NCBI GenBank assembly: GCA_937896885.1
Contig: CALBNX010000014.1
Span: 1-64,000, forward strand
Reading direction: 5' to 3'
Length of the DNA: 64,000 bases
From: an uncultured Clostridia bacterium
GTDB lineage: Bacteria; Bacillota; Clostridia; Oscillospirales; Acutalibacteraceae
How positions within the stretch are numbered: the first letter of the stretch is position 1; each line of letters begins with the position of its first letter. The notes under the pieces are model-generated. The model saw only the letters and a program-made list of their open reading frames with translations, was not told the DNA's origin and searched no databases. A program made the translations under genes and the position numbers. Shown here piece after piece: positions 1-7,787 of this stretch.

Positions 1-3000
1 GAAAATAAAGAATTAACTGTTGAGAAAGACGGATATGAGCTTTCTTTCAGTGTTGATAATATTGAAAATAGTTCTGCTATTGTAGAGAACAATATTGTCA
101 CAAGTGATACTGAAATTGAATCTGCAAATAATGCTATTTCACAAACCCAGTCATCAATCGTATATAGTGATATTGCGGATAATACGGATTTGCAGTACAT
201 CGTTACTCCTAACTCGATTAAAGAAAATATTATTGTTTCAAATAAAGAAAGTGTAAAAGATACATACACATTCACATTTGAAACAAATGGATTAAATGCT
301 GAAAAACAAAACGATGGTAGCATTCTCTTCAAAGACAATAACGGCAATGTTAAGTTCACGATTCCTCGTCCTGTAATGACGGATGCTAACTTTGCATTTT
401 CATATGATTTTGGTGTTTCATTAACTGCAAACGCAAATGGAACAGTAACACTTGAATATACACCTTCATTTGATTGGACAAGCAGTAATGACCGAGTTTA
501 TCCTATCACTATTGACCCTGCAATTGTGGTTGAAAACGAAGAACCTAATTTTATTGAAGATGCAAGTGTAGTATATAGCAGTGACGAACCTGAAGCTGGT
601 TACAAATATGATGAAAATGCATCCATTGCTGCTGTAACCAATATGTACACTTTTGAAAATAACGATGGAACAACTACAACAGTTGACTCTGAAGTGTATA
701 CAAAAATAGATACTGACTTTTTCAAGAATTTAGGTAATGATATTGTTTTTACTGAAGTTCAATATGTGGCTGTTGGTATTATAAATGAAAATGGCAAATT
801 ATTTGCAAGAGAAATTACCGATGATTGGAATACTAATACTAGCCAAAAACTTAAATTATCAAGTGAAATAATTGACTATTACACATCCCCAATAAATGAG
901 GGTGAAGAGGTTGATGATTTGATAATTTTTCATTTCAATATTACTGAAATTTTTAACGATTGGTTTAACGGTAAAACAAACAACGGTTTCGCAATAACTG
1001 CTACAGCAGGCACTGTTGCCATGATGGTTATTACTGGTGGTTCTGAAAATACTGCAATGATTATGGATTATGTTGATTTAGGTGGTTATAACGAAAATTT
1101 TAATTACCATAGTCAGTCAGCAGGTAGAGCTGGAACAGGTTATGTGAATGATTTCACACAACACCTATCAGTTGTTCGTGATGACCTTTCAATTGATGGT
1201 AATATTATGCCTGTAACTGTAGGTATGATATATGATACTGCAACTTATGCAAAAGCTGAGGCTTTAAATTACAATAACATATTAGCATACGGTAATAATT
1301 GGATTCCAAACTATTTAAGAGCATTTTTAATCGGTGAAGAAGACCAATTTACTTATTATACAGATACGGGTGCATCAATCGATTATACTTATACCATCGA
1401 AAATGGAGAAGTAGTATTTAAAGAGATATATTCTGATATTTATGGTGAACATGAATATAAACTCGAATATTTCGCATCAGTAGGAAATCAACCTGAATAT
1501 GTTACTATGACAAGACCTGATGGTTATGTTGAGAGATTTAATAGTGATGGTCTTTTAGTTTCTGTAACAAATCCTGATTATCCTGAGCAAACAATTAATG
1601 TTGTTTATGACTCAATGGGTCGAATAAATTATATAACAGATGGTGTCAACAGAAAGTATAATTATACCTACGATAATACAACAAATTTGTTGTTAAAAGT
1701 TGAATGTTATCCTACCAATGACAATGATACTGCAATTACTGCAGGTACAACTAATTCACCACTCGAAGTTAGTTACGCTTATGATAGCAACAAAAATCTT
1801 ACAAGTGTAACTTATCCTGATGGAAAATCTATTACATATGCTTATGATGCAAATGGTAATATTACCTCGATGACAAACATTGATGGCTATCGTGTTGTTT
1901 ACGATTATGATTCTAATGGTAGAATCACAGAAATCACTGAACAGGCTCGTAGTGGTGAAGATTATGTTGACGGTAATTTCCTTACTTATGAGAGATTGAG
2001 TTCAACTCAAATTAAGCTTACTGATGGAACTGGAAACTTCGAAATCTATCAGTTTGGAAAGTCTGGAAATCTTCTTTACACAGTTGATAGTTTTGGTAAC
2101 TATGTTATGAATGAGAATTCAGGCTCAACTGAGAATACATATTTCATCCCATCATCAGATTATCGTGTGAATTCTGAAAACTTATTACTTAATCCAAGCT
2201 TTGAAACTGAATATAGTGCGTTAAATACAAGTCGTGCAAAGTATTGGGAAAGTTCAAACAGTGCATTTGAAAGAACAACATTAACAGATGCATATTTTGG
2301 TGAATATGTGTATAAAGCGTCTCGCAACACTACGGGTGATGCTTATCAAAAGCAGACCATAGATGTTTTATCAGGCGGTAAATATACATTTTCAGCTTAT
2401 GTGAAATCTGATGACACTAATGAAGGTAAGCTTTATCTTGATATTTCTGCAAGAAATGGTTCTAATAAAGTTGTAGCATCCGATTATGTAACTGTTGAAG
2501 ATACTAATGGAGAATGGCAAAGATATTCCGTAACCATTGACACCTCTGGAAGTATTAAAGATATTATTGTTAAATTCGGGTTTGAAGATAGTAAAGGAAC
2601 TTTCTATGTTGATAATGTCCAACTTTCACAGTCAGCATCTGCAAGCTCATACAACTACATTACAGATGGTGGTTTTAGAAACGATTTAGATTACTGGGAA
2701 AGTTCAGGTAATTTTGAAACTGAAAAATCAACAATAAATGGCGAAGTTGCTAATGCAGTTGTAATCCCTGGCGGAACAAATACAGAGAATACAATTTCTC
2801 AAACTATTACAATCAATGGCAAAAAAGATGATGTATTTACAATTGGTGGTTGGTTAAAAGGTTGTTTTGTGAATTCTGCAACCAATAATTCATATTTACT
2901 TGACGTAATTGCAGAATCTTCAGACCCTAAAATCTGTAATTTTACTAATAACCGCTACGCACAAATTGAAGTGAAATATGAATATTATGAAATAACAGAA

Positions 3001-5829
3001 GAAGGAACTGAAGAACCAATCGAACATGAAGAAGAGTTCGCAATACCATTTGTTGAGAATATTGATGATTGGCAGTTTGCAGCACAAGATTTCGTGCTTA
3101 AAGGTGATTGCGAAACTATAGAAGTCCTTGTTCGATATTCAAATCATTTAAATTCAGCGTTGGTTTCAAATATTGAACTTTCAAAAGATGAAGAAGCGAT
3201 TGTAATCAATGAAAGTGAAGAAGAAACCACTAAAGAAGAAACTGGTTGTGTTTGCGAAAAATGTGAAGAAGCAGATTGCACTTGTGCTTGTGAAAGTGAA
3301 GCACTTTGCAACTGTGCACCTTGCAAACGCAGAAGTGACATAAGCACAACAGACTCTTTCGGTAACATCACATCAAGCAGTAGCTTTGATGGAATCAAAA
3401 CTATTAAAGCTATTTCAAAATATACAACTGATGGCAATTATCTTACATCTGAAACAGATGCTGATGGAAACGAAGTTTTTTATAGTTACAATACTCTTAA
3501 CGGTATTTTAACTGCAATTACAGATGCTAATGGCAATACAACTTCATATTCTTATGATGCTAATGGTATGTTAACACAAGTTTCTGTTGATAACTCATCA
3601 GCAAACTATGTATATAACAACGATAGATTAGAAAAAATTATTCATAATGATTTTGCTTATGGTCTCTACTATGACATTTGGGGACAGTTAACATCAGTTG
3701 CTATTGAAAAAATAGTTATCAATGAAGAAGGAAAAAACGAATTTGTTCTTGATCAAACCATAATTAGTTATGAATATGGTGAATTACAGTTCCGTGACAG
3801 AGTTTTATCTTCAACTTATTATAATGCTGATGGTGCTGAAACCGAAACTGAATACACATACGATGACGAATTAGGCAATATCATATCTATTGATGTTAAT
3901 GGAGACACTAAATTTGAGTATGATTACGACTCTTTTGGTAATATAACAGAAATCACTGCATCAGATAGCCGTACAATTCGATATACTGATGGCAGAACAG
4001 ATATTCTTGACACAAGCGATAATCTTATTTACTCATCCTATACTAATGATGACGGAGATTTTATTGAGACAATCGGTGGTGTAACATACACATCAAAGTC
4101 TTACGATAGTAGTTATGACATTGAAACAGGTATCACTACTGAAAAGAGCGATGTAACTGCTACAAACAATAAGGTAATCGGTACAGTTGATAAAAAAGAC
4201 TGGTTTGGCAGATATACAGAAAGTGTTATTAAAACTGAAAGTGCAAATGATACAAACACAGAAAACAATTTTGCATCTGTTAAGACTGAATACGGTTATC
4301 CTGAATATACATCTTCTGAAAATACTGATATTAAAACCTCAAATCGTGTTGACGAATACATAAATAAAGTGTATTATGGCACTGATAGTGAAGGTACAGA
4401 TTATAAATCATATTCTCATTATTATTATGAATATGATGGTAATGGTAATATAACTGCCGAATATGGTAAAAACAGAACATTAAGATATAAGTATTATTAC
4501 GACAGTCTTAATCAGCTTGTACGAGTAAACGATAATGTTAAAGATGTAACATGCGTTTATGAATATGATAATGCCGGAAATATTCTCTCAAAGAAAGAAT
4601 ATAGTTATACTGCAGAAGATACAATTACCACAGAGCCAAATAATGTTATTAACTACACATACGATTCTGTATGGAAGGACAAATTAACTTCTTACGGTAA
4701 TACTGACATTACTTATGACAATATAGGTAACCCATTAACCATCGGTGATAAATCATTTACTTGGAGTGGACGTCAGCTTGAAACTTACACTCAAGGAAAT
4801 AAAACAATTGAATTTGAATATGATGAAAATGGACTTCGCCATAGAAAAACTGTAAAAGAAAATGGCGTAATTATTGAAAGATATGATTATGTATGGTCTG
4901 AAGGAACTCTTATTTCACAGACATATTCAACATATTCAAATGGTGTATTAGATTCAACTAACAGTGCTAAATTTATTTATGACGCTTGGGGAACACTTCA
5001 GGGCTTTGTTCTTAATGATACAGCGACATATCTTTATACAAAGAATTTGCAGGGTGATATACTTTCTATCGTAAATGAAAGTGGTCAGACAATTGTCACT
5101 TATGAATATGATTCATGGGGTGCAGTTTCATTCTCTGCAACATCAATGCAGAATATGATGTTGGCTTATACACTTTCATTTGTAAGCCCATTCACTTATC
5201 GTGGTTATTGTTATGACTATGATATTGAACTTTATTACTTGCAATCAAGATATTATTCAGCAGAGATTGGTAGGTTCATTAATACTGACGATACGCAGAT
5301 TGCGATTGCGACACAAGGTACTATTCTTGGTGCGAACTTATTTGCGTATTGTGAAAATAATCCCATAATAAACATTGATAACAATGGGTACGCATATTTG
5401 CGAATTCGCACAACTGTATTAGGATTTGCACTTGATTGTTTATTTACTTTGCTAGGTCCAACTTTTAAGTACGGATTTGATATAGTAGGCTCTGCATTAA
5501 GAATGTATGCAAAAAAGAAAGGTTACAAATATTTTGCGGACAAGTTGTTAACTATGGCAATACCCAAATTCGTTGGTCTTTTTTCAAAGTTCATGACACT
5601 TATTCGAACAGCAATATGTAGAGCCACTGGGGCAGTTTTAAGCAACACCATGAGTACAGCTTTTGTACATATCACAAAAGGGTTAACTAGATTTTATAAT
5701 AATGGACAATATTATAAAATCTACAGTTATATCGCTACTTTTTTATCGGCCGGTTCTCTAGTTGCTGCATGTTTGGCTTTTATTACATCTGGTAGTTGGT
5801 TGGATCCGTATGTTATACTAATTAAATAG
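1..5829 (+). CDS. Rhs/YD-repeat polymorphic toxin, 5' end beyond window
   Basis: The frame is open from base 1, so the true start lies to the left; about 1942 residues are visible. In order I see the beta-rich N-terminal Rhs region, YD repeats (about 1.6-2.1 kb), two carbohydrate-binding-like modules (about 2.2-3.2 kb, the first starting NLLLNPSFE), a Cys-rich patch with nine cysteines in 26 residues (about 3.24-3.33 kb), more YD repeats (3.4-5.0 kb) and the Rhs core (YLQSRYYSAEIGRFINTDD) near 5.25 kb. Known Rhs/WapA proteins form a cocoon around a variable C-terminal toxin. The last ~150 residues are hydrophobic and unlike the core, so I infer a membrane-active toxin tip. A small membrane gene follows 8 bp later, as expected for immunity. 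Confidence 0.9.
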   Translation, partial: ENKELTVEKDGYELSFSVDNIENSSAIVENNIVTSDTEIESANNAISQTQSSIVYSDIADNTDLQYIVTPNSIKENIIVSNKESVKDTYTFTFETNGLNAEKQNDGSILFKDNNGNVKFTIPRPVMTDANFAFSYDFGVSLTANANGTVTLEYTPSFDWTSSNDRVYPITIDPAIVVENEEPNFIEDASVVYSSDEPEAGYKYDENASIAAVTNMYTFENNDGTTTTVDSEVYTKIDTDFFKNLGNDIVFTEVQYVAVGIINENGKLFAREITDDWNTNTSQKLKLSSEIIDYYTSPINEGEEVDDLIIFHFNITEIFNDWFNGKTNNGFAITATAGTVAMMVITGGSENTAMIMDYVDLGGYNENFNYHSQSAGRAGTGYVNDFTQHLSVVRDDLSIDGNIMPVTVGMIYDTATYAKAEALNYNNILAYGNNWIPNYLRAFLIGEEDQFTYYTDTGASIDYTYTIENGEVVFKEIYSDIYGEHEYKLEYFASVGNQPEYVTMTRPDGYVERFNSDGLLVSVTNPDYPEQTINVVYDSMGRINYITDGVNRKYNYTYDNTTNLLLKVECYPTNDNDTAITAGTTNSPLEVSYAYDSNKNLTSVTYPDGKSITYAYDANGNITSMTNIDGYRVVYDYDSNGRITEITEQARSGEDYVDGNFLTYERLSSTQIKLTDGTGNFEIYQFGKSGNLLYTVDSFGNYVMNENSGSTENTYFIPSSDYRVNSENLLLNPSFETEYSALNTSRAKYWESSNSAFERTTLTDAYFGEYVYKASRNTTGDAYQKQTIDVLSGGKYTFSAYVKSDDTNEGKLYLDISARNGSNKVVASDYVTVEDTNGEWQRYSVTIDTSGSIKDIIVKFGFEDSKGTFYVDNVQLSQSASASSYNYITDGGFRNDLDYWESSGNFETEKSTINGEVANAVVIPGGTNTENTISQTITINGKKDDVFTIGGWLKGCFVNSATNNSYLLDVIAESSDPKICNFTNNRYAQIEVKYEYYEITEEGTEEPIEHEEEFAIPFVENIDDWQFAAQDFVLKGDCETIEVLVRYSNHLNSALVSNIELSKDEEAIVINESEEETTKEETGCVCEKCEEADCTCACESEALCNCAPCKRRSDISTTDSFGNITSSSSFDGIKTIKAISKYTTDGNYLTSETDADGNEVFYSYNTLNGILTAITDANGNTTSYSYDANGMLTQVSVDNSSANYVYNNDRLEKIIHNDFAYGLYYDIWGQLTSVAIEKIVINEEGKNEFVLDQTIISYEYGELQFRDRVLSSTYYNADGAETETEYTYDDELGNIISIDVNGDTKFEYDYDSFGNITEITASDSRTIRYTDGRTDILDTSDNLIYSSYTNDDGDFIETIGGVTYTSKSYDSSYDIETGITTEKSDVTATNNKVIGTVDKKDWFGRYTESVIKTESANDTNTENNFASVKTEYGYPEYTSSENTDIKTSNRVDEYINKVYYGTDSEGTDYKSYSHYYYEYDGNGNITAEYGKNRTLRYKYYYDSLNQLVRVNDNVKDVTCVYEYDNAGNILSKKEYSYTAEDTITTEPNNVINYTYDSVWKDKLTSYGNTDITYDNIGNPLTIGDKSFTWSGRQLETYTQGNKTIEFEYDENGLRHRKTVKENGVIIERYDYVWSEGTLISQTYSTYSNGVLDSTNSAKFIYDAWGTLQGFVLNDTATYLYTKNLQGDILSIVNESGQTIVTYEYDSWGAVSFSATSMQNMMLAYTLSFVSPFTYRGYCYDYDIELYYLQSRYYSAEIGRFINTDDTQIAIATQGTILGANLFAYCENNPIINIDNNGYAYLRIRTTVLGFALDCLFTLLGPTFKYGFDIVGSALRMYAKKKGYKYFADKLLTMAIPKFVGLFSKFMTLIRTAICRATGAVLSNTMSTAFVHITKGLTRFYNNGQYYKIYSYIATFLSAGSLVAACLAFITSGSWLDPYVILIK

Positions 5830-5837
5830 GAGATTAT

Positions 5838-6506
5838 ATGAAAAAAAGTAGAATAATATTTTTCTGTAGTGCGCTATTTTTTATATCTTGGTTTATATTT
5901 GAAGATGCTGAATCAATTTCTGTACGAAAGTTTTTAGGGATAGATACAAGTGAATCAATATATTTTTTACGAAGTTATCCCGTAGGGTTAATTAGTTTAT
6001 TATTGTTTTTTGCTTTTGTTTTTTTATATAATAATGGTAAAAATTTCGATTTTAATTTCTCTATAAAAAATCAAGTTAAAATCATTACTATTTACTTATT
6101 AATATTTTCTTTACCCATTATATTATTAGGTAAAGGATGTACAATAATAACAGAAAACAGTATCGTTGAATATAATTCTTATGGAGAAATAAAAAAACAA
6201 TATTCTTTAACAGATATTGATAATGTTCATTGCGATTTATATAGTATAAGAGGCACCTCACAATTCACATACAAATTAACAGTTGAAAACAAGTCAATTA
6301 CTATTTATAGTACTGATGATGAAGAAAATTGGGAAGCAATGATTTGGATTGATACTATTGTTAAAACTAATAATATACCAAAATCAATTAATGCATCTAC
6401 AACTATTGAAGAAATCAAGAATTATTCTACTTGGGATATGATACTTAATAGTTCAACCGGAGTTTATACTCATATAGAATATTTGGAAAAACTATTAGAA
6501 ACTTAA
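5838..6506 (+). CDS. Putative Rhs immunity protein (3 TM plus PH-like domain)
   Basis: This 222-residue protein starts at ATG after an AGGAGA ribosome binding site, 8 bp past the Rhs stop, so the two genes are almost certainly co-transcribed. Hydrophobic stretches lie near residues 5-20, 45-63 and 85-105. The rest (about 105-190) is a beta-rich segment that resembles bacterial PH-like domains in pattern (TENSIVEYNSYGEIKKQYSL). Rhs toxin genes are normally followed directly by a cognate immunity gene. Position, membrane topology and a hydrophobic toxin tip all fit a membrane-embedded immunity protein. No family was recognised with certainty and the role is inferred. Confidence 0.7.
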   Translation: MKKSRIIFFCSALFFISWFIFEDAESISVRKFLGIDTSESIYFLRSYPVGLISLLLFFAFVFLYNNGKNFDFNFSIKNQVKIITIYLLIFSLPIILLGKGCTIITENSIVEYNSYGEIKKQYSLTDIDNVHCDLYSIRGTSQFTYKLTVENKSITIYSTDDEENWEAMIWIDTIVKTNNIPKSINASTTIEEIKNYSTWDMILNSSTGVYTHIEYLEKLLET

Positions 6507-6578
6507 ATTTAAAATGCCAATGGGCTGTCCTTCTGTGTCCGATGAATCTAATAACTAAAACTTAATATTACACACCAA

Positions 6579-6615
6579 AGCCGATGAGGCACCCACCTCA
6601 TCGGCTGATTTTTTG
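6579..6615 (+). terminator. Intrinsic terminator of the Rhs/immunity operon
   Basis: An 11-bp perfect stem (AGCCGATGAGG pairing with CCTCATCGGCT, loop CACCCA) is followed by GATTTTTTG. It lies 73 bp after the immunity gene stop. Confidence 0.85.
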
Positions 6616-6633
6616 TCGAAAAAAGCAAAATTA

Positions 6634-6665
6634 TTGTCACAAAACATTGAATATTTACGATTTAT
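6634..6665 (+). promoter_or_regulatory. Conserved promoter-like motif, copy 1
   Basis: TTGTCACAAA, then exactly 14 bases, then CGATTTAT. The same two boxes with the same spacing occur at eight places in the window. The structured RNA begins about 6 bases downstream of this copy, as expected if the second box is a -10 element. The sigma factor is not identified. Confidence 0.65.
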
Positions 6666-6670
6666 ATTAT

Positions 6671-6847
6671 TGAGGATGAACGATATAATCGTAAGATAGA
6701 ACATTAATATGTGATAAACTGTTTTTTATTTTGATAAGATAATAAATACAAAAATAACAGTATACTTCCCATCTCAACCCATCTATCTGTATCATCCCAC
6801 ACCTCACCCCCCAGCCGATGGTTCACCCCATCGGCTTAACTTTTTTT
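6671..6847 (+). ncRNA. Structured small RNA with C-rich tail, copy 1
   Basis: No protein is encoded. From the inferred start (TGAGGATGA) there are three small hairpins: 6680-6692 (ACGAT/ATCGT), 6701-6712 (ACAT/ATGT) and 6718-6761 (ACTGTT/AACAGT). Then comes an unpaired C-rich stretch containing CTTCCCATCTC and CACACCTCACCCC, and a terminator hairpin 6813-6836 (AGCCGATGG/CCATCGGCT) with a T-run. A second copy lies at 28651-28818. Its second and third stems have different bases that still pair, while the C-rich parts are nearly identical. That pattern fits a trans-acting sRNA that masks GGAGG/GAGGTG ribosome binding sites. The loop TATTTTGATAAGATA (6727-6741) is perfectly complementary to the recombinase leader at 13537-13551. 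Confidence 0.7.
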
Positions 6848-6877
6848 GTCGAAATTCTGAATAATTATGTATTTTAT
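6847..6877 (+). promoter_or_regulatory. Weak variant of the conserved promoter motif
   Basis: TGTCGAAAT, 14 bases, TATTTTAT. The spacing equals the main motif, but each box has two or three mismatches. It overlaps the RNA terminator T-run and precedes the gene at 6978. Chance is possible in such AT-rich DNA. Confidence 0.25.
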
Positions 6878-6977
6878 ATTGACTATTGTTTACCATTTTA
6901 TAAAACTAAAACATGCATTATTACTCTACTCGAAGACAAATGAAATTACAATATTCAAATTGAAAGAAGGACTTTTT

Positions 6978-7592
6978 ATGGAATTAAAACACTACACCAA
7001 TATGTTCGTTATAACTTTTGTGTTGTTTTTTATTATTTCACTAATAATTGATTTGAAAAAAACATATACACATGAAAACATATCGTCAAAATTGATGACG
7101 CGAGAGAATGGAGAACAATATATTCTTGTGATGACATTTTCTTGGCAATTCAATAAACAAAAAAGGATTAGAGAATTGTTTAAGCAAAATAGCGTTTATA
7201 CGAAGAATGATTTCAATTATGTTATAACTAGTTGCCTTAAAGACCAAAAGACAAGTTTGTTTACTCGTGATTTCGAATTTGGAGTTAAACCTATTGGGCA
7301 ATCAAAATCCACAGATATAAAATATTTTATATATATTACAGGTAGGGATAATCTTACTGTTAATTTGAAAAACGCAATCAACTATAATGAGGTATATTCA
7401 GAAATATACAGAAGCAACATTGATAACAACGATAAAGAGTTATTACTTAAATATTTTAACAGTCTTTCAAACGATGTTGCTTTCGACAAAGAAAATACCA
7501 ACGCATTCCTTGAACTTCTTAGAAAATATGAGCCAGTATTTTCCTTTGCAGGCAGTATAATTAGTATTATATCAGCTCTCCTTTCAATATAA
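6978..7592 (+). CDS. Membrane-anchored protein of unknown function
   Basis: This is a 204-residue protein. I chose the ATG at 6978 because GAAAGAAGGA precedes it at good spacing; an upstream in-frame ATG at 6867 has no ribosome binding site. One transmembrane segment lies at about residues 8-25 (FVITFVLFFIISLIIDL). The middle is soluble and lysine/asparagine-rich, and the last ~20 residues are hydrophobic again. The topology would place the soluble part on one side, tethered at both ends. I do not recognise the family. It stands alone between the RNA gene and a terminator. Confidence 0.65.
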   Translation: MELKHYTNMFVITFVLFFIISLIIDLKKTYTHENISSKLMTRENGEQYILVMTFSWQFNKQKRIRELFKQNSVYTKNDFNYVITSCLKDQKTSLFTRDFEFGVKPIGQSKSTDIKYFIYITGRDNLTVNLKNAINYNEVYSEIYRSNIDNNDKELLLKYFNSLSNDVAFDKENTNAFLELLRKYEPVFSFAGSIISIISALLSI

Positions 7593-7645
7593 TTATTAAA
7601 ATCGAACTAAAAAGCATAACACTAATTAAAACTAATATTCTATAC

Positions 7646-7680
7646 AAAACCGATGGTAATTTACTATCGGTTTTATTTTT
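7646..7680 (+). terminator. Intrinsic terminator after the 6978 gene
   Basis: AAAACCGATgGTAA pairs with ACTATCGGTTTT, followed by ATTTTTTT. Confidence 0.75.
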
Positions 7681-7681
7681 T

Positions 7682-7712
7682 TGTCGCTTTTTTCTACTTT
7701 TTTGCATTTTAT
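7682..7712 (+). promoter_or_regulatory. Weak variant of the conserved promoter motif
   Basis: TGTCGCTTT, 14 bases, CATTTTAT. The spacing is kept but the boxes diverge. It lies 75 bp before the beta-helix protein gene. Confidence 0.3.
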
Positions 7713-7787
7713 CTTACAATTGACTCTTAAAATTGTAAAATGTATTTGAGGTAAAATATAAATAAATATATATAGGGAGGATTGTTT

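Noticed and set aside
6671..6847. Retron non-coding RNA, riboswitch or 6S RNA
   Set aside because: No reverse transcriptase is nearby, it has its own promoter and terminator, and the long closed bulged helix of 6S RNA is not seen.
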